Assembly: GCA_030549335.1 (NCBI GenBank)
Contig: JAUKPH010000017.1
Location: forward strand, 1,988,501 to 2,052,500
Direction: 5' to 3'
DNA: 64,000 bases
DNA from: Pontederia crassipes
Taxonomy: Eukaryota > Streptophyta > Magnoliopsida > Commelinales > Pontederiaceae
Positions 1 to 11,827 of the stretch are shown here, piece after piece. The position numbers and the translations under genes are program-made. The notes beneath the pieces are model-generated. The model searched no databases, was not told the origin of the DNA, and saw nothing but the letters and a program-made list of their open reading frames with translations. Positions within the stretch are counted from its first letter, which is position 1; each line of letters opens with the position of its first letter.

Positions 1-1055
1 TCAATTATTCAGCAAAGCAACAAAAGCAATTATGTCGAAACAGATCATTGGACATAACCCTACAACAAAAGCATGTAGGAGGCAGTCTTTAAAAACATCC
101 CAATTACTGTACCAAACAAATTGTATTCCACTACAGCAAAAACAGCAGAGCAGGTATAATACCCTTGTTACAGTGATATATTCATCTTCATACTGAGAAA
201 GAACAGTGTAAAATTCCTACCTCTGCCTCTCATCATCAATTTTAATGCCCATGGGGAAACTTAAAACATAATCCATTTGTATGTCCAGCTAGAATTAGCA
301 TATCATGTGCACTGATTTTAGAAGCATCACTCTTAAAGACTAATCAAAGTTTTTTGCTGAAAATATCAAAGTGTACAATATTTGAGCAAATCATGAACGA
401 TTTGATAACACATGATAACAAGTGCTAAATGAGTACAAACCTGACAAAACATATCCAAGAAAATTGCTCCATTATTGTTTTTTTTAGGAGATGCGCCATT
501 ATTGCTCCATTATTGACGTGTCATGATATTTGTGGCTCTCAAATATTTAACAATAAAATTCAGTTTTCTTAATGGGGGAAGTTTAAACTAGCATTAATAA
601 AAAAACATTTTTGAATTTACATTCAAGTGCAAGGGCAATTACAATCGACTTTTTAGTTTCTTCTATTGCAAACAACTACAACTTATTTTCTAATGAATGT
701 TATCCATAATGTAATCATTCAAGATGAAAAGAGTGTCATAACCCACAAAACAGATACCCTTCTTCCAAGATCACATAACAAAATTTTCTAGCACGACATG
801 AGTTCTTAGAATTTTGTTTACTTTCTCAAGGAATTTCATTTATCTCATCTTACTTCAGTTTCAGGGAAAGAATTGTGGCAGCTACTCCATCACACAATGA
901 CTACAAAGGGCATAATTTCAATTTTTTGGAGAATCACATAGGGCATGATTCCTTTGTTTTAAAAAAACACAGGCATTACTCCTACAGATAATGGTTTTAT
1001 CCATGAATTTAAAGAAGACACAATTATGCACCATTAGGGAACCAGAACTTCTCAC
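1..1055 (-). other. MED23 intron 4 (partial)
   Basis: The donor (GAG then GTGAGA) lies at 1055-1050. No further MED23-like exon was found down to base 1, so this AT-rich stretch is read as intron interrupted by the window edge. I see no mobile element in it. Confidence 0.6.
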
Positions 1056-3322
1056 CTCTCCATGCAAAGGTTCTCCTAAGACACTAGGATAAGTTATTGG
1101 GGAATAACGCAAATTTGCTAATGACTCAGTTGCCATAGCCGGATAAGCTTGAGATAAGAACCGATGAGTCGCAAAAGTTGGACAATGAAGATGTTGGTCC
1201 AACATTTGCATGTGCATTGCAACCATATCTCTTCTCCTGTGGATCTCCAAAAGAATACTAAACATTGACTCGTTATCAGGGATGTTATCCATAAACTGCA
1301 AGTTACTTCGTATCAGTTCATAAAAAGGAATACGACACTTGTCTTCATTAACCAACGTCCATATAACATCCAAACACATATGCATCCATTCATGCAAAGA
1401 TCTCTCAGGCCTCCATACCCTAATGTTATCAGCATCATCAAATCCTTGTGGCCGATGATCCCAGTTCACTAACCAATTTAACATGTGAGAGAAAATCTCT
1501 ATGTTAGTAACTGGCTTTAGGCTAGACTCTAGCCCAGCTAGAATAATCCTGCATGACAAAAGGCGAAGAGAGCTAATAATAGTGCATCTAGCAAACTGAT
1601 TGGACCGTGCAACATTCTGCTGTCCAGAATTCGGATGCTCAGATGGCTTCACTGGTGAAATTTGATCAATAGCAGACTGTGCAGGCGATCCAACACCATG
1701 AATGGCTGAGAGCGGAGATGCAGGAGTTGATGCATGGAAGTTTGAAGCATTTGGAATAGAAACTGGAGATAATATCCCAGCAGATATGCTGCCAGATATC
1801 GTTGAAGTTCCTTGTCCAACTGATGCTTCAGCTGAGGTGACTGCAGAAAGGAGAGAAAGAAGGAAGGAGTCCCATTTTAAGTATCCTGATCTGCACAAGC
1901 TTCGTATGGCAAAGAGGAGAAATTCTGCTTGTGGTGCATGACCACTGCACTGGATAATAAGTGATATAACAACTGACTCTGTTGCTGCACGTAGCTGATC
2001 TTGGTCCTAAAGTATGTCACATGTAACTTGTCAGGCAATGTGAAGAATCATTGGCAGCACCTAAGAAGTCTTATTGAAGAAGCATATAAAAGGACATAAA
2101 TACCGGAAATTGTCGCTGTAGTGCTTCGAAGTCTATAATAAATTGCTCATCAGGTGGAGGAAGGTCTCTATTTGGTGCAGTTACCCTTTTCTGCAACTTA
2201 TTCCTGGTTTGACGTATGAATAACAGAATATCAACAGACTAGAATTAAAATTATCACGAAAGTACTTTTATTTTCAACAGGGAGAAAGTATGCTTTTACT
2301 AACCCGAATAGGAGTCAAAACCATTAAAAGATTGGATATGATATCTTTTACATAGTTATCGACCAATGAGTATCTAACATAAATAAAACTAATGCATGCA
2401 CATCAAGAAAGATACATTTTACAAAAGTAGGTGTCTTACTGATCAAACTAACTCTGGCATCCTAAGACGGGAGCATAAAGGATTATAAATCTAAAAATCA
2501 GTGAAATGACCAGTTAGATGTCTTAGTCTGAAATAATTTTGGGTGCAATGACACACTTTTAGAGTGTATGCCCCTAGATGGAGCATAAGGGATTAAACCT
2601 CTTGCAACAATGTCCAGGATTGGATTTTGAGACCTTTTAAGGATCCAAACCCCTAGTCGGTTGGTTGTTTCCATGGATGGAAAAGGTTGGGTCGTTTTAA
2701 TAGATTGTTTACACAGCCTGAGAATACAGGGATTAATAGTTAATCCCTTTCACATCAGATTCAAACCAAGTTTCTTATACGGGTTCAACCCACTTACGAG
2801 CTGGATCAAAGTAACTCTTCACCTAAGAAATAAGACATCCCAAGCTTGGTTCAGACTTTTGGTGGCGTTTCATTTTCATATGTATTAGGAGAAAAATCGC
2901 AATTGTGAAGCCGTAATGCAGAGCATACAACTGCAGAGAATGGTAACCCTAAATTATTCATATGTCCTCATTTGATCAGCATGTGAATTGCTCGATAAAA
3001 GTTACACTTGTTCAGTAATTTATGGTGTTCTATCAGCGGAAAAAAAAAATCGAGACAGAGAAAGAGAGGAACTCACGAGGAGGTTTCTCGGGAGGAGTCT
3101 TCGGGCCTCTGCCGGACGCTCCTCTGCAAACAAGAAAACTAGGAAATCAGAGAGAACGACAACCCTATTCTATCACCAAGCTGGACAAAAGAGAAGGATG
3201 AAGGAGGGTTAAGGGGAGGTGAATACCCCGAGGTAGACGTTGAAGAGATCAACGACGGAGGCCTTGGAAGGGTGGAGTTGCTGCTGGAGAGGCCTTGGAG
3301 TCCTCTGGTTGCTGGGCTCCAT
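1056..3322 (-). CDS. MED23: Mediator complex subunit 23, N-terminal part (gene runs off left edge)
   Basis: Tail-module subunit of Mediator, the nuclear co-activator linking transcription factors to RNA polymerase II. Four exons splice in frame: 3227-3322 (start ATG at 3322, opening MEPSNQRTPRPLQQQ), 3077-3123, 2104-2203 and 1056-2006, all with GT-AG borders. Together they give 398 residues. The order of recognisable blocks matches plant MED23: an N-terminal segment with VVDLFNVYLG, then NKLQKRVTAPNRDLPP, a helical block around HAPQAEFLLFA, a Ser/Pro-rich linker, and a conserved block with SLKPVTNIEIFSHMLNWLVN, EIHRRRDMVAMHMQMLDQHL and SPITYPSVLGEPLHGE. Plant MED23 is about 1,600 residues, so three quarters of the protein lies beyond base 1. 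Identification is from remembered family sequence. The start is chosen because family similarity begins there, although the frame is open further upstream. No damage is seen in these exons. Confidence 0.9.
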
Positions 3323-5455
3323 GAGCGCCGACTGCCGCCTCCTCCTCGCGCTTGCTCGCTTCCTCGCTCGTTTGCCGGCGGTCGCGGCGTCGGGAGCTAA
3401 AACGATGGCCAAATCGCTCTTGATTCCATTAACAATTAGGCCGACTCGCTGCTTGAACTCGGCACTGAAGGGCGCATTAGTTTTTTGAGAAATTTTAAAT
3501 CGTTTTCTTGTTATTTTCCTCGGTGATGATTTTTTTTTATATAAAACTGACGGAAAATAAGTCGCTTCCATTTATTCGACACAAAATTTGAGATTTTTCT
3601 AGTTAGAAAATATTAGTTTTTAAAAAAACAACAAAAATGATCCAAAAAATACTAAGATGTTCTCCATCACGCTTGTATTTTTCTATTATCTATTAACATC
3701 TATGAAAATATTCGATTAACTTATATAATTGTACAAATACATATTAAAAAATTTTCATAGATTTTGAATAATTACATTAAGATGTTTGATATGATTATTG
3801 TCATCTTATGAAAGAAAAATGTTGGTTAATTATATAAGTAAGAATTAATGAAAAAATATAGAGTTCATAAAGTTAACCTACAAAAATAAGTGCCGACAAA
3901 TCATTTGTATAGAGGAGAGGAAGGGAAGCGCAAGGAAGTCGGGTAATTGAGGGTTAAATCATTATCCTTTTACATTAATTTTAATTAGCTAAAGAATTAG
4001 ATGTGGATAATATCTATATATTTTCTTTTAAGAATATTCTTATCTAAAACCCAATTAATTTTTACATTTCTATTTGATCCAAACTTCATTAAGAAAAATA
4101 GAAAGATAAGAAAAATGATAAGAAGAAAATAAAAAAATGAGGATAAATAATTATCTTTATTTGGTTAACATAATTAAAGAAAAATAGATATAAAAAATAA
4201 TTTTATTTAGACGATTTTATTTTTTATGTACCTTATTCTTCTTTCTATCTCACACTTTCATGTTTGAATGGTTTTCAGTGACCAATCAAAATGATTGAGT
4301 AGTTCTTTTTTTAACTGTCATTTTACCATCTTTCCTGATGAGTATTTTGATTGCTCTAATGTATTTTGCAGGTCAAGTTGATTGAGTAATCCTTGACTTT
4401 CCATCTTATAGTAGTAGTCTAAGTGCTTAATGTATTATTCTGACTTGTCAGATCTTGAAAGGTTTGATATTTTAATAATAGTTATGTAAAATTTTAGGTT
4501 GTCTTGATGTTTGTGTAAAGTTTACGATTGTCTTTATGCCATGACATTCAGAATTTCAGACATAATATTTCCGAATGATTAAAAGTCAAGCACACCTATT
4601 GCAGATCTTTTTATCTTTGGAACGGTTTTTGTTTTCTTTCATTATTTTGTCATCTAATAAATAATAGAAAACAGGAAAGTGATGTGGCAAAGGTTAAGTT
4701 CTAATAACTTCAGTAATAACATAGGTGCTTCCAAATTTCAGTAATGGTCATCAGAGTTAAGGGATATTCCCAAATTATTTTGTTAATGCTTATTCATTTT
4801 AAAAAAAATCCTTTACAAAATACTTTGTGATTTTCATATGCTCTTTTGAAGATTTTTGGTGAACAGTTTTTTTGCAACAAGGTTGTTGGATGAAACTCTA
4901 GATCTGAGCATGCTAAGGATGATTGGAATTGGCATCACTGCAAGTGCTCGATTCCTGACCTTTGCCTTTGCTTTTCAGATCTCATATTTCTTAATTGTTG
5001 ACTAGAACTGATTAGGAGATGGGCGAGTAATGCACGCAAATAATGTAGAGAGATTCATGCAGTGCCAAGAAATTTACGAGGTGAAAGAGTTCGTGACTTG
5101 CTGCTTGCCTTCTGTAAAGATTGTCCTAGTTAACTCAAAAAAAAAATAAATAAATAAGTTTGAACTGTTGAAGTGTTGCATCATCTTGGAAGGCTTAAGT
5201 ACTGCATACTTTCACGTCTAATTCACAAAATGCCACTGACAGATTGATGGGAAAAAAAAAAGATTGATGGATTGTTTTCAACTATTTATTGCAACTGTAA
5301 ACTCAGTCTACTCAGATAGACCAATGAAATTATTTTAGCTTCACATACAATCGCAAATTAGCAATTAAATCTTTTGATGCTACTACGGCATAGTCTTTGT
5401 GACTTCTATATAAAACAGACTACTTCCACGGGTGCTGAAAACATGAATGGAATTT
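3323..5455. other. Spacer upstream of MED23; probable promoter, no gene seen
   Basis: The first ~150 bases next to the MED23 start are GC-rich (MED23 5' UTR/promoter side). From about 3480 the DNA is AT-rich with many homopolymer runs. No open frame resembles a known protein. It ends at the target-site duplication of the LINE. Confidence 0.5.
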
Positions 5456-5590
5456 AAATGCCACATTAAACCAGTTGTGAGTGTGTTGAGCCGCCGCCGC
5501 CTCCGCCTCCCACCACCCCACCCCCTCCTTGCTTCCAGTGATCCCCGTCGGAGGCGCCACAATTCTGCCTCAAAGTATCCCCAACTCGAG

Positions 5591-7230
5591 ATGGCGATGG
5601 GTCGCCGCTCCTCCCTAAACCATAAAATGGAGTACTTTTGCTTTTTACTCGTCCCCAACCTCCTCCTCGGGCCTCTGAGCCCCGCCAAGGTTCTGAATCT
5701 GGCCGCAGAGTCCAGTTGGTCAGATATTGTACGCCATCAATCAAGTAGATGGATAGCCCTCATCTCCCCAAATAAACTGTGCACTCTCAAGGAGGCCATC
5801 ACCAATGAGATCTGCATCCCGTTGGAGGAAACGCTTTAGCACTCGGAGGAACTACAGTGCTATCTCATGGGTTTAGGTCCAGGTGTCTCTATCACTGAGA
5901 TCATGGAGTCGCTTGCCCTGATATGGAAATTAAGAGGATCTTTGAAGATTCAGGACATGGGTAACAACTTTTTAATGTTTCAATTTTCTGATCAAAATGA
6001 CAAATTACATGTCATCACTCAAAAATCGTGGAAAGTTAAGAATACCATCCTACATGTATCTCAAGCCAAACCTTTCTTCGAGCCATTTGAAGATCAGGAT
6101 GCTTCCATGACGGTTTGGACCAGATGCCAGGGCTACCATGGAGCTCTGCAACTCGCAATCCATTGCTCGGCTTACTTCTTCATTCGGCAATTTCCTATGT
6201 CTAGATCCGGAAGCGGTTGTTATCAGATGTTGTGTGGAGATAGACTTGTCGAGACCCCTGAAATAGAGGGTGTGGGTCCGGTTACTGAACAATTCCCGTT
6301 TTCTTCAACACATATTGTATGAAAACTTGCCTATGTTTGTTTCAGGTGTGGCATTGTTGGCCATCATTTTGAAACTTGTCCGACGATTGCCTCTGGGGAA
6401 GCTCCGACGACTGGACTTCAGAACCCGAAAGTACTCCTCTATGGTCCCTGGATGCGGGCTTTCGACAGGGGTCGGATGCCCTTATCAACCAGCAACTGGC
6501 CTAGAGTCGAGAAGCCCTCGATTCCAGTCGTCGGCGATGACTCCTCTAGGCAAACAGGGCTGCAAGATCCAGCTGGATCACACCCTCCCGCCGAGATGTG
6601 TCGAGAGCCGTTGGATGCAACCCAGAGCCTTAATCAGCGGACACTTGTCCTGAGACCTCTGAACCACAAGTCATGGAGGCACATGAGGACCCTCTGATTA
6701 ACTTTACCTTTGTTGATCCATTTACACGTGTCCCCTAACTCCATTAATTTCACAAACCCTAACACATATTTCATCATTGCCATCTCTACACACAAACCCC
6801 ACATATCCCGCATATACATCTCCCTTTCTAATGCTTAGGGCGCCTGCACCAGCCTCTAACCTAGGCCTGCCAACCCAGATGCTGGCCAAGAAGAACCTTC
6901 TACCAGGACCCTATTGTCTCTCGGAATCGTCCTCAGCCCCGATCTCTAGACCTACCTCCACTGAGGAAGGTCAACATCCCTTTCACTCGAAAATGGTGGA
7001 ATGGGCTAAATCCAAGTTGCTCGTGTCTCCTTATGATCCTACCCGGGGGATAGATCGAGGATTGACTCTGAGGTGGAGCTTGAGGACGGGGATCTTCTTC
7101 CATCGTCGTTGCCAAGGTCGGAGCATTCTCCTTGAAGGGCCAAGATCACGGTTAATCCTACCTTTCAAACCCCAAAAAAGAAAAGAAGGAATAGAGCCAG
7201 GAAGCCAAGTAAGTCTACTAACTCTGATCT
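5591..7230 (+). pseudogene. LINE ORF1 (gag-like, DUF4283 + zinc knuckle) remnant
   Basis: The gag-like RNA-binding ORF of the LINE. The stretch at 5867-6140 encodes a DUF4283-like fold (SITEIMESLALIWKLRGSLK, then a segment with HVITQKSWKVKNTILHV). Further on, near 6341-6380, a CFRCGIVGHHFETCP motif is the CCHC zinc knuckle. Reading must change frame several times and the 3' part (6780-7230) is Ser/Pro-rich without a recognisable domain. The start is approximate; I place it at the ATG at 5591, which lies in frame with the first conserved part. Confidence 0.7.
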
Positions 7231-7290
7231 AGATAATGTAGTCAACAATGATGCAGTTCGAATGCCTGAACACCCTCTTGACCTTAATAG

Positions 7291-10200
7291 ATGAAAATCC
7301 TTACATGGAATTGCAGGGGAGCCTAACATAGTAAAGTTCATGACTATCTTTCTAACTTAGTACATACTAGCAACTTGATATTATTGTTTTGCTTCAATCT
7401 CATGCGGATGCTTCCTGCTCTGTGATGATTGTTCATAGATTAGACCCGGCTTGGTGTGGTTTATGTTGTCAATGGCCTCATCCTGGTGTGGCGACAACAG
7501 AGTCTAGAGGTCACACCTATTATTATCAGCACTCATTACATGCTATGGTTACATAAAAAAAAGTTTACCTTTTTTATTACAAGTATCTATGCTAGTACCA
7601 ACCCTCTCATAAGAAAAAATATGTGGCAGAATTTTAAACATCTTAATGTTGGGAATTTCCCATGGATGATATTAGGAGATTTAAACAATATTTTTTTTAT
7701 TTGATAAGAGGGGAGGATCACCTTTTCGAAATTCCCCTTCCGCCTCAGCCCTTCATGACCTTATCCAATCATAGGGTCTGTTTGATTTTCATCTTCCAGG
7801 TTCAGGATTTACTTGGTGTTATAACAAAAATGGTCATGCTAGAATTTTTAATAAACTTGATAGAATTTTTGTTAATCCCAATTGCTTACGACATTATCCC
7901 AATGCTTCTATCGTCACTATTCCTATGTGTGTTTTTTTATCATTCTCCCTTGTTATTGCATACTATTCAAACATACGAAAGAAAGCATAATTTTAAGTAT
8001 GAATACTTCTAATTTGAGTACCCCCATGTTAAGAATATTGTTGAGCAGGTATGGAACAACAGACATTCTAGGGATACCCTTAGTTATCTATTACATCAAA
8101 TTAAGATTAAAACCACCAAGTGAAACTCCTAGAACATTGGGAAACTGAAAGTTAGGGCCCATATTACTCTATCTCAAATCCAAGCACTTGAGCTTAAGGA
8201 TGACTCCAGGGGACTCAACGATAACGAGGTTACTCAATTAAGAACCCTTTTCCATACATGCTCAAAACTCCACCAACCCCATTAGCTAGCCTCTCTACCT
8301 ACATTAAGCAATGCTTGGCACCAATCTCTTATGGCTCCTGTGACTTCTACGGAGATAAAGGATGTGTTTTGGTCCATGTTTCTTGGAAAGGCACTTGGTG
8401 ATGTGTTTTGGTCCATGTCTCTTGGGAAGGCACTTGGATCTAATGGATTTACTTTGGAATTTTATAAACAATATTGTGATATATTAGGGAATGAGTTTAT
8501 TATCTCCATTCAGAAGTTTTTCAACCATAATATCTTCCCAAGAGATTGGGAGAACACTACTCTTATCTTCATACCTAAGAAGACCTCTCCTCAAACTATA
8601 ATTTTAGGGCAATCAGTCTTTGTAATGTTAGCTACAGAGCAGTCTCCAAAATGTTAATCGATCGACTCAAGACTTCTCTACGAGAACTCATTGACACAAG
8701 CCAATCTACCTTTATTACTAACTGTTCAATACAAGATAACATCTTGGTTGCTCAGGAGATTGCTCACTCTTTTCTCAAGGGAGGGAAAACTATTTAATGT
8801 TCAAAATAGATATCATAAAAGCATTCGACAAAGTTTCTTAGTATGCAATTCAAATGGTTATGCATAGAATGAATTTTCCTGATAAATTTATCTTTTGGGT
8901 CCTGACATGTATTAAATCTACTAGGTTCACATGTTACATAAATGGGGAACATTCATCTTTTTTCTCATCATTCATGGGATCAGGCAAGGGGATCCTCTCT
9001 CTCCTTACATCTTCAAATTCATTTTCCAGGTCCTCTCATCTCTTATCCATGAGGAATAAGATCAAATCATCTCATTCCATTCAGTATAGGCAGCTTTAGG
9101 CTTAGCTGCCTTCTACTTACTCATTTGCATTAGAGCCACCGCTAGGAATGCAAGGACAATTAAAAATATTCTAAACTTTTATAGTAATCTTACAAATCAA
9201 GTCGTTAACACTACAAATTTGAGCTCTATTTTCCTTTAAAGTTTTTAGTTGCTAGAAAGAATAAATTATGCAGATCCTAGGTATCAAACAAGGTAAGTTA
9301 TCGTTCACTTATTTGAGAGCACCAATTTCATACAAATACATTTCTCAAAGACAGCAACAAGCATTATTGGACAAAGCATTTCGACGTCTTATTGGCTGGA
9401 AAGGTAGATTACTCAACACTGTAGGTAAAAGTGTGCTAATAAAATCTGTTCTCTACTCCGTACATGTTCATACATTATCTTCACTGTATATTTCTAAGAG
9501 ACTTATCTCCTCTCTTGAAAAGTACTCTAGATCTTTTCTTTGATCCCCTCTGGCAACAAAGTTGGCATGCATCTTATTGGGTGGCATACTATCCAGGCTC
9601 ATCTACATTAGATAAGGACTTCTTTACTTGTCAAGAGAGTTCTTGGAATTTTAAATGGAGCTCAGGACATTTGGACTCAATTGGTTAAAAACAAGTATAA
9701 TAAATTATTGCCTTGGAATGATATAAAATGTGTGAATGCTTATTAGCCTTGGAAAATGGTTTGCGATGTTACGAAGGAAATTAGTTTTGGCTTACATAAG
9801 TATATTACTAATGGAATTTCTACTTTTGTTACTAGGGACCCCTGAATATTTAATTTACCTCTATCGCACATGCCAACTTATATTAATATGCATGTATCTA
9901 TTGAGTCTATGAATGTTAACAACCTAATTATTGATGGACACTAGAACTTACTACTTGTGTATGAGTGTTTTTAACCATCGCTTGTAGATGCTATTACTGC
10001 CATATCTTTGCCTTCGGTATTGGTTCCTGCCAGTGATGATCGATGGGTCTAGGCTGCTGATCCACATGGTGAAACTAAGGCCTCTTCAATTTATTTCTCA
10101 CCGAGTTATTAGCCTAATCCACAGCCGACCTTCGGACGACCTATTTGGAAGCACCCCCCCAAAAAAAAATCAAAACCTTTCTTTGGAAGCTATTCCATTC

Positions 10201-11010
10201 CAGATTATCTACTCTTGATATGATATCATGTTTCAATCGGAATATTAATACTTCGTGTCCTCTATGTGAAAATGCAATTGAAAAAAACAAACATCTCTTT
10301 TTTTACTGTCCCATTGCTCTCGCACTATGGTCTTTATTGCAACATGATACCAATTACATATTTACGCACCTATGTAGATGGCATTTGGGTGATTGGATCT
10401 TGGAGAGGCAAGATATGGACATTCCTTCTGTGTACGGTCTTCAAACTCTTATCGCCTTTTGTCCGTGAGGCATTTACCACTATGCTTCCAAATCGGTAAC
10501 CATCTCGACCATATGGAGACGGACTATGGCTGGTTCAACTGAATTTGCCAAACCCACCATTTATGGGGCAAACAACTCCCAAGACCCATTCGAGTCCGAT
10601 GGGAGACTCCGCCTCCCAATTGGGTGAAAGTGAACTCTGACGAGTCCTTCACCAAACATGAGGAGCTAGAGGGAGCAGGTTTTATTATTCGCAATTATGA
10701 TGGATTTTGTGTTTTGGCAAGAGCGATTAGATGGCGACAGGTGTGCACGAAACAAAGATGCGTGGCGCACTTTATGAGCTCAGAGGCTGTCATGGTCAAG
10801 GGCTTCTGCGTGTTTGGCTGGAGTTCAATTCAACAAATTGGGAGGCTATCATTAACAAAAATGCCCTTGGAAACTGTGGTGCCTTTTTTCTAAAATAGAC
10901 TACCTAATTTCACTTTTTGAAAGTTTTCGATGTACACACTACTATAGATAATGTAATTCCGCGGCGAACTTCTTGGCAAATCGGGGAAGAGAGATTCTTT
11001 TGGACACTTT
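7291..11010 (+). pseudogene. LINE ORF2 (endonuclease, RT, zf-RVT, RNase H) remnant
   Basis: Starts with ATG at 7291 and MKILTWNCRGA, the typical opening of the APE-type endonuclease of plant L1 ORF2, immediately followed by a stop. Endonuclease remnants (FPWMILGDLNN) lie near 7650-7700. Reverse-transcriptase segments follow from about 8331 (GSNGFTLEFYKQY; NTTLIFIPKK; then 9268-9543 with QQQALLDKAFRRLIGWKGRL). A zf-RVT segment at 10145-10350 shows KIKTFLWKLFHSRLST and CPLCENAIEKNKHLFFYC. An RNase H domain begins near 10620 (WVKVNSDESF, GAGFIIRNYDG) and its end is recognisable near 10960-11010 (AANFLANRG). There are many frame changes and stops; an 8331-8440 stretch contains a short internal duplication. 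The protein is not functional. Confidence 0.8.
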
Positions 11011-11117
11011 TTGGACGAGATCCCCTCCTCCCGAGATTCTCAATATTATGTACTTGAACGTTGCTCAAGTTTATAATAGATGAAAATTTTTGTTTAAAAA
11101 AAATGCCACATTAGACC

Positions 11118-11551
11118 CTAAATCATGTAGCTGCAGTATTAAGTTCAGTCAGCTTGCGAAATAATGCATTCAGTTACTTAAGTAAAATATATAACACGGA
11201 TTTGTTCATCTAGAAGGCCATACTTTTTTTTCTCTTGAAGTATCACGAACAAAAAGAACAAAAATCAGAAAAAATGGAGCTAGCCAGATAGGTGAACAGA
11301 AGGACTGCAGAAGAAAATTAATTATCCTTGCTCACAAGGCTGCAACAAAATATCGATTGGTGGATGTCTTTATTTACAGCACTTGACTTATCAAGCATGC
11401 ACGAAAGCATGTCATCCTTCGGTGGTTGTTTCTTATCATTTTCCCTTCGAATGCGTAGACTTGGATGAACTTCAAGAAACAAACAATAGAGCATGACATG
11501 AATGTGATGATCTTTTTTTGGGGGGAATATACTTACTTTTAAGATCCAAAT
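11118..11551. other. Spacer between LINE and SINE-like element; nothing recognised
   Basis: AT-rich unique-looking sequence beyond the 3' side of the minus-strand F-box gene. It may hold part of that gene's 3' UTR or terminator region, but no feature can be fixed. Confidence 0.3.
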
Positions 11552-11563
11552 CTCTGTCTGCAT

Positions 11564-11750
11564 AATCAACAACAACAACAAAATCTTATCCCACTAGGTG
11601 GGGTCGGCTACATGGATCATACGATGACATTTCGCTCATATTCGTTGATTCATATTCATAAGATTCGACAGAATTTTACGCTGACTGTCGGGGTCTAATA
11701 CAACCCTCCTCCTTTATCCGGACTTGGGACCGACTATAAAACATAGGCGA
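11564..11750 (-). mobile_element. SINE-like short element with RTE-type tail, copy 1
   Basis: About 187 bp. On the minus strand it runs from CGCCTATGTTTTATAG to a TTG-repeat tail. It is flanked by a 12-bp duplication, ctctgtctgcat, at 11552-11563 and 11751-11762. It belongs to the same family as the copies at 19241-19422 and 33800-33978, and lacks a few bases of their shared 5' end. Its last ~75 bp match the 3' end of the RTE LINE at 15234-16397. It lies just downstream of the SKIP14-like gene's stop codon. Confidence 0.8.
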
Positions 11751-11827
11751 CTCTGTCTGCATGGCCAAACAAAAAAATCGTGAAAACATGTCCATGACAA
11801 GACTGTGTGTAACAAATTACCACAAGC

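Larger units (their letters stand above)
5473..11100 (+). mobile_element. L1-type LINE, near full length, coding-dead
   Basis: A plant L1-clade non-LTR retrotransposon of about 5.63 kb. It is flanked by a 17-bp target-site duplication with one mismatch: aaatgccacattaaacc at 5456-5472 and aaatgccacattagacc at 11101-11117. It starts in a GC-rich 5' leader and ends in a short A-rich tail (tttaaaaa) directly before the right duplication. Parts in order: ORF1 with a DUF4283-like domain and a CCHC-type zinc knuckle, then ORF2 with endonuclease, reverse transcriptase, zf-RVT and RNase H segments. Both ORFs carry many stops and frameshifts, so it is an old insertion. Presence of both the 5' leader and the tail means it was not 5'-truncated, which is uncommon for LINEs. 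Confidence 0.88.

Noticed and set aside
5383-5744. Antisense frames over the LINE leader
   Set aside because: Glycine runs from a GC-rich leader; no recognisable protein.
11564-11750. Considered as a small structured RNA conserved across the window
   Set aside because: The target-site duplications at every copy show these are retroposed elements, not RNA genes with a conserved location.
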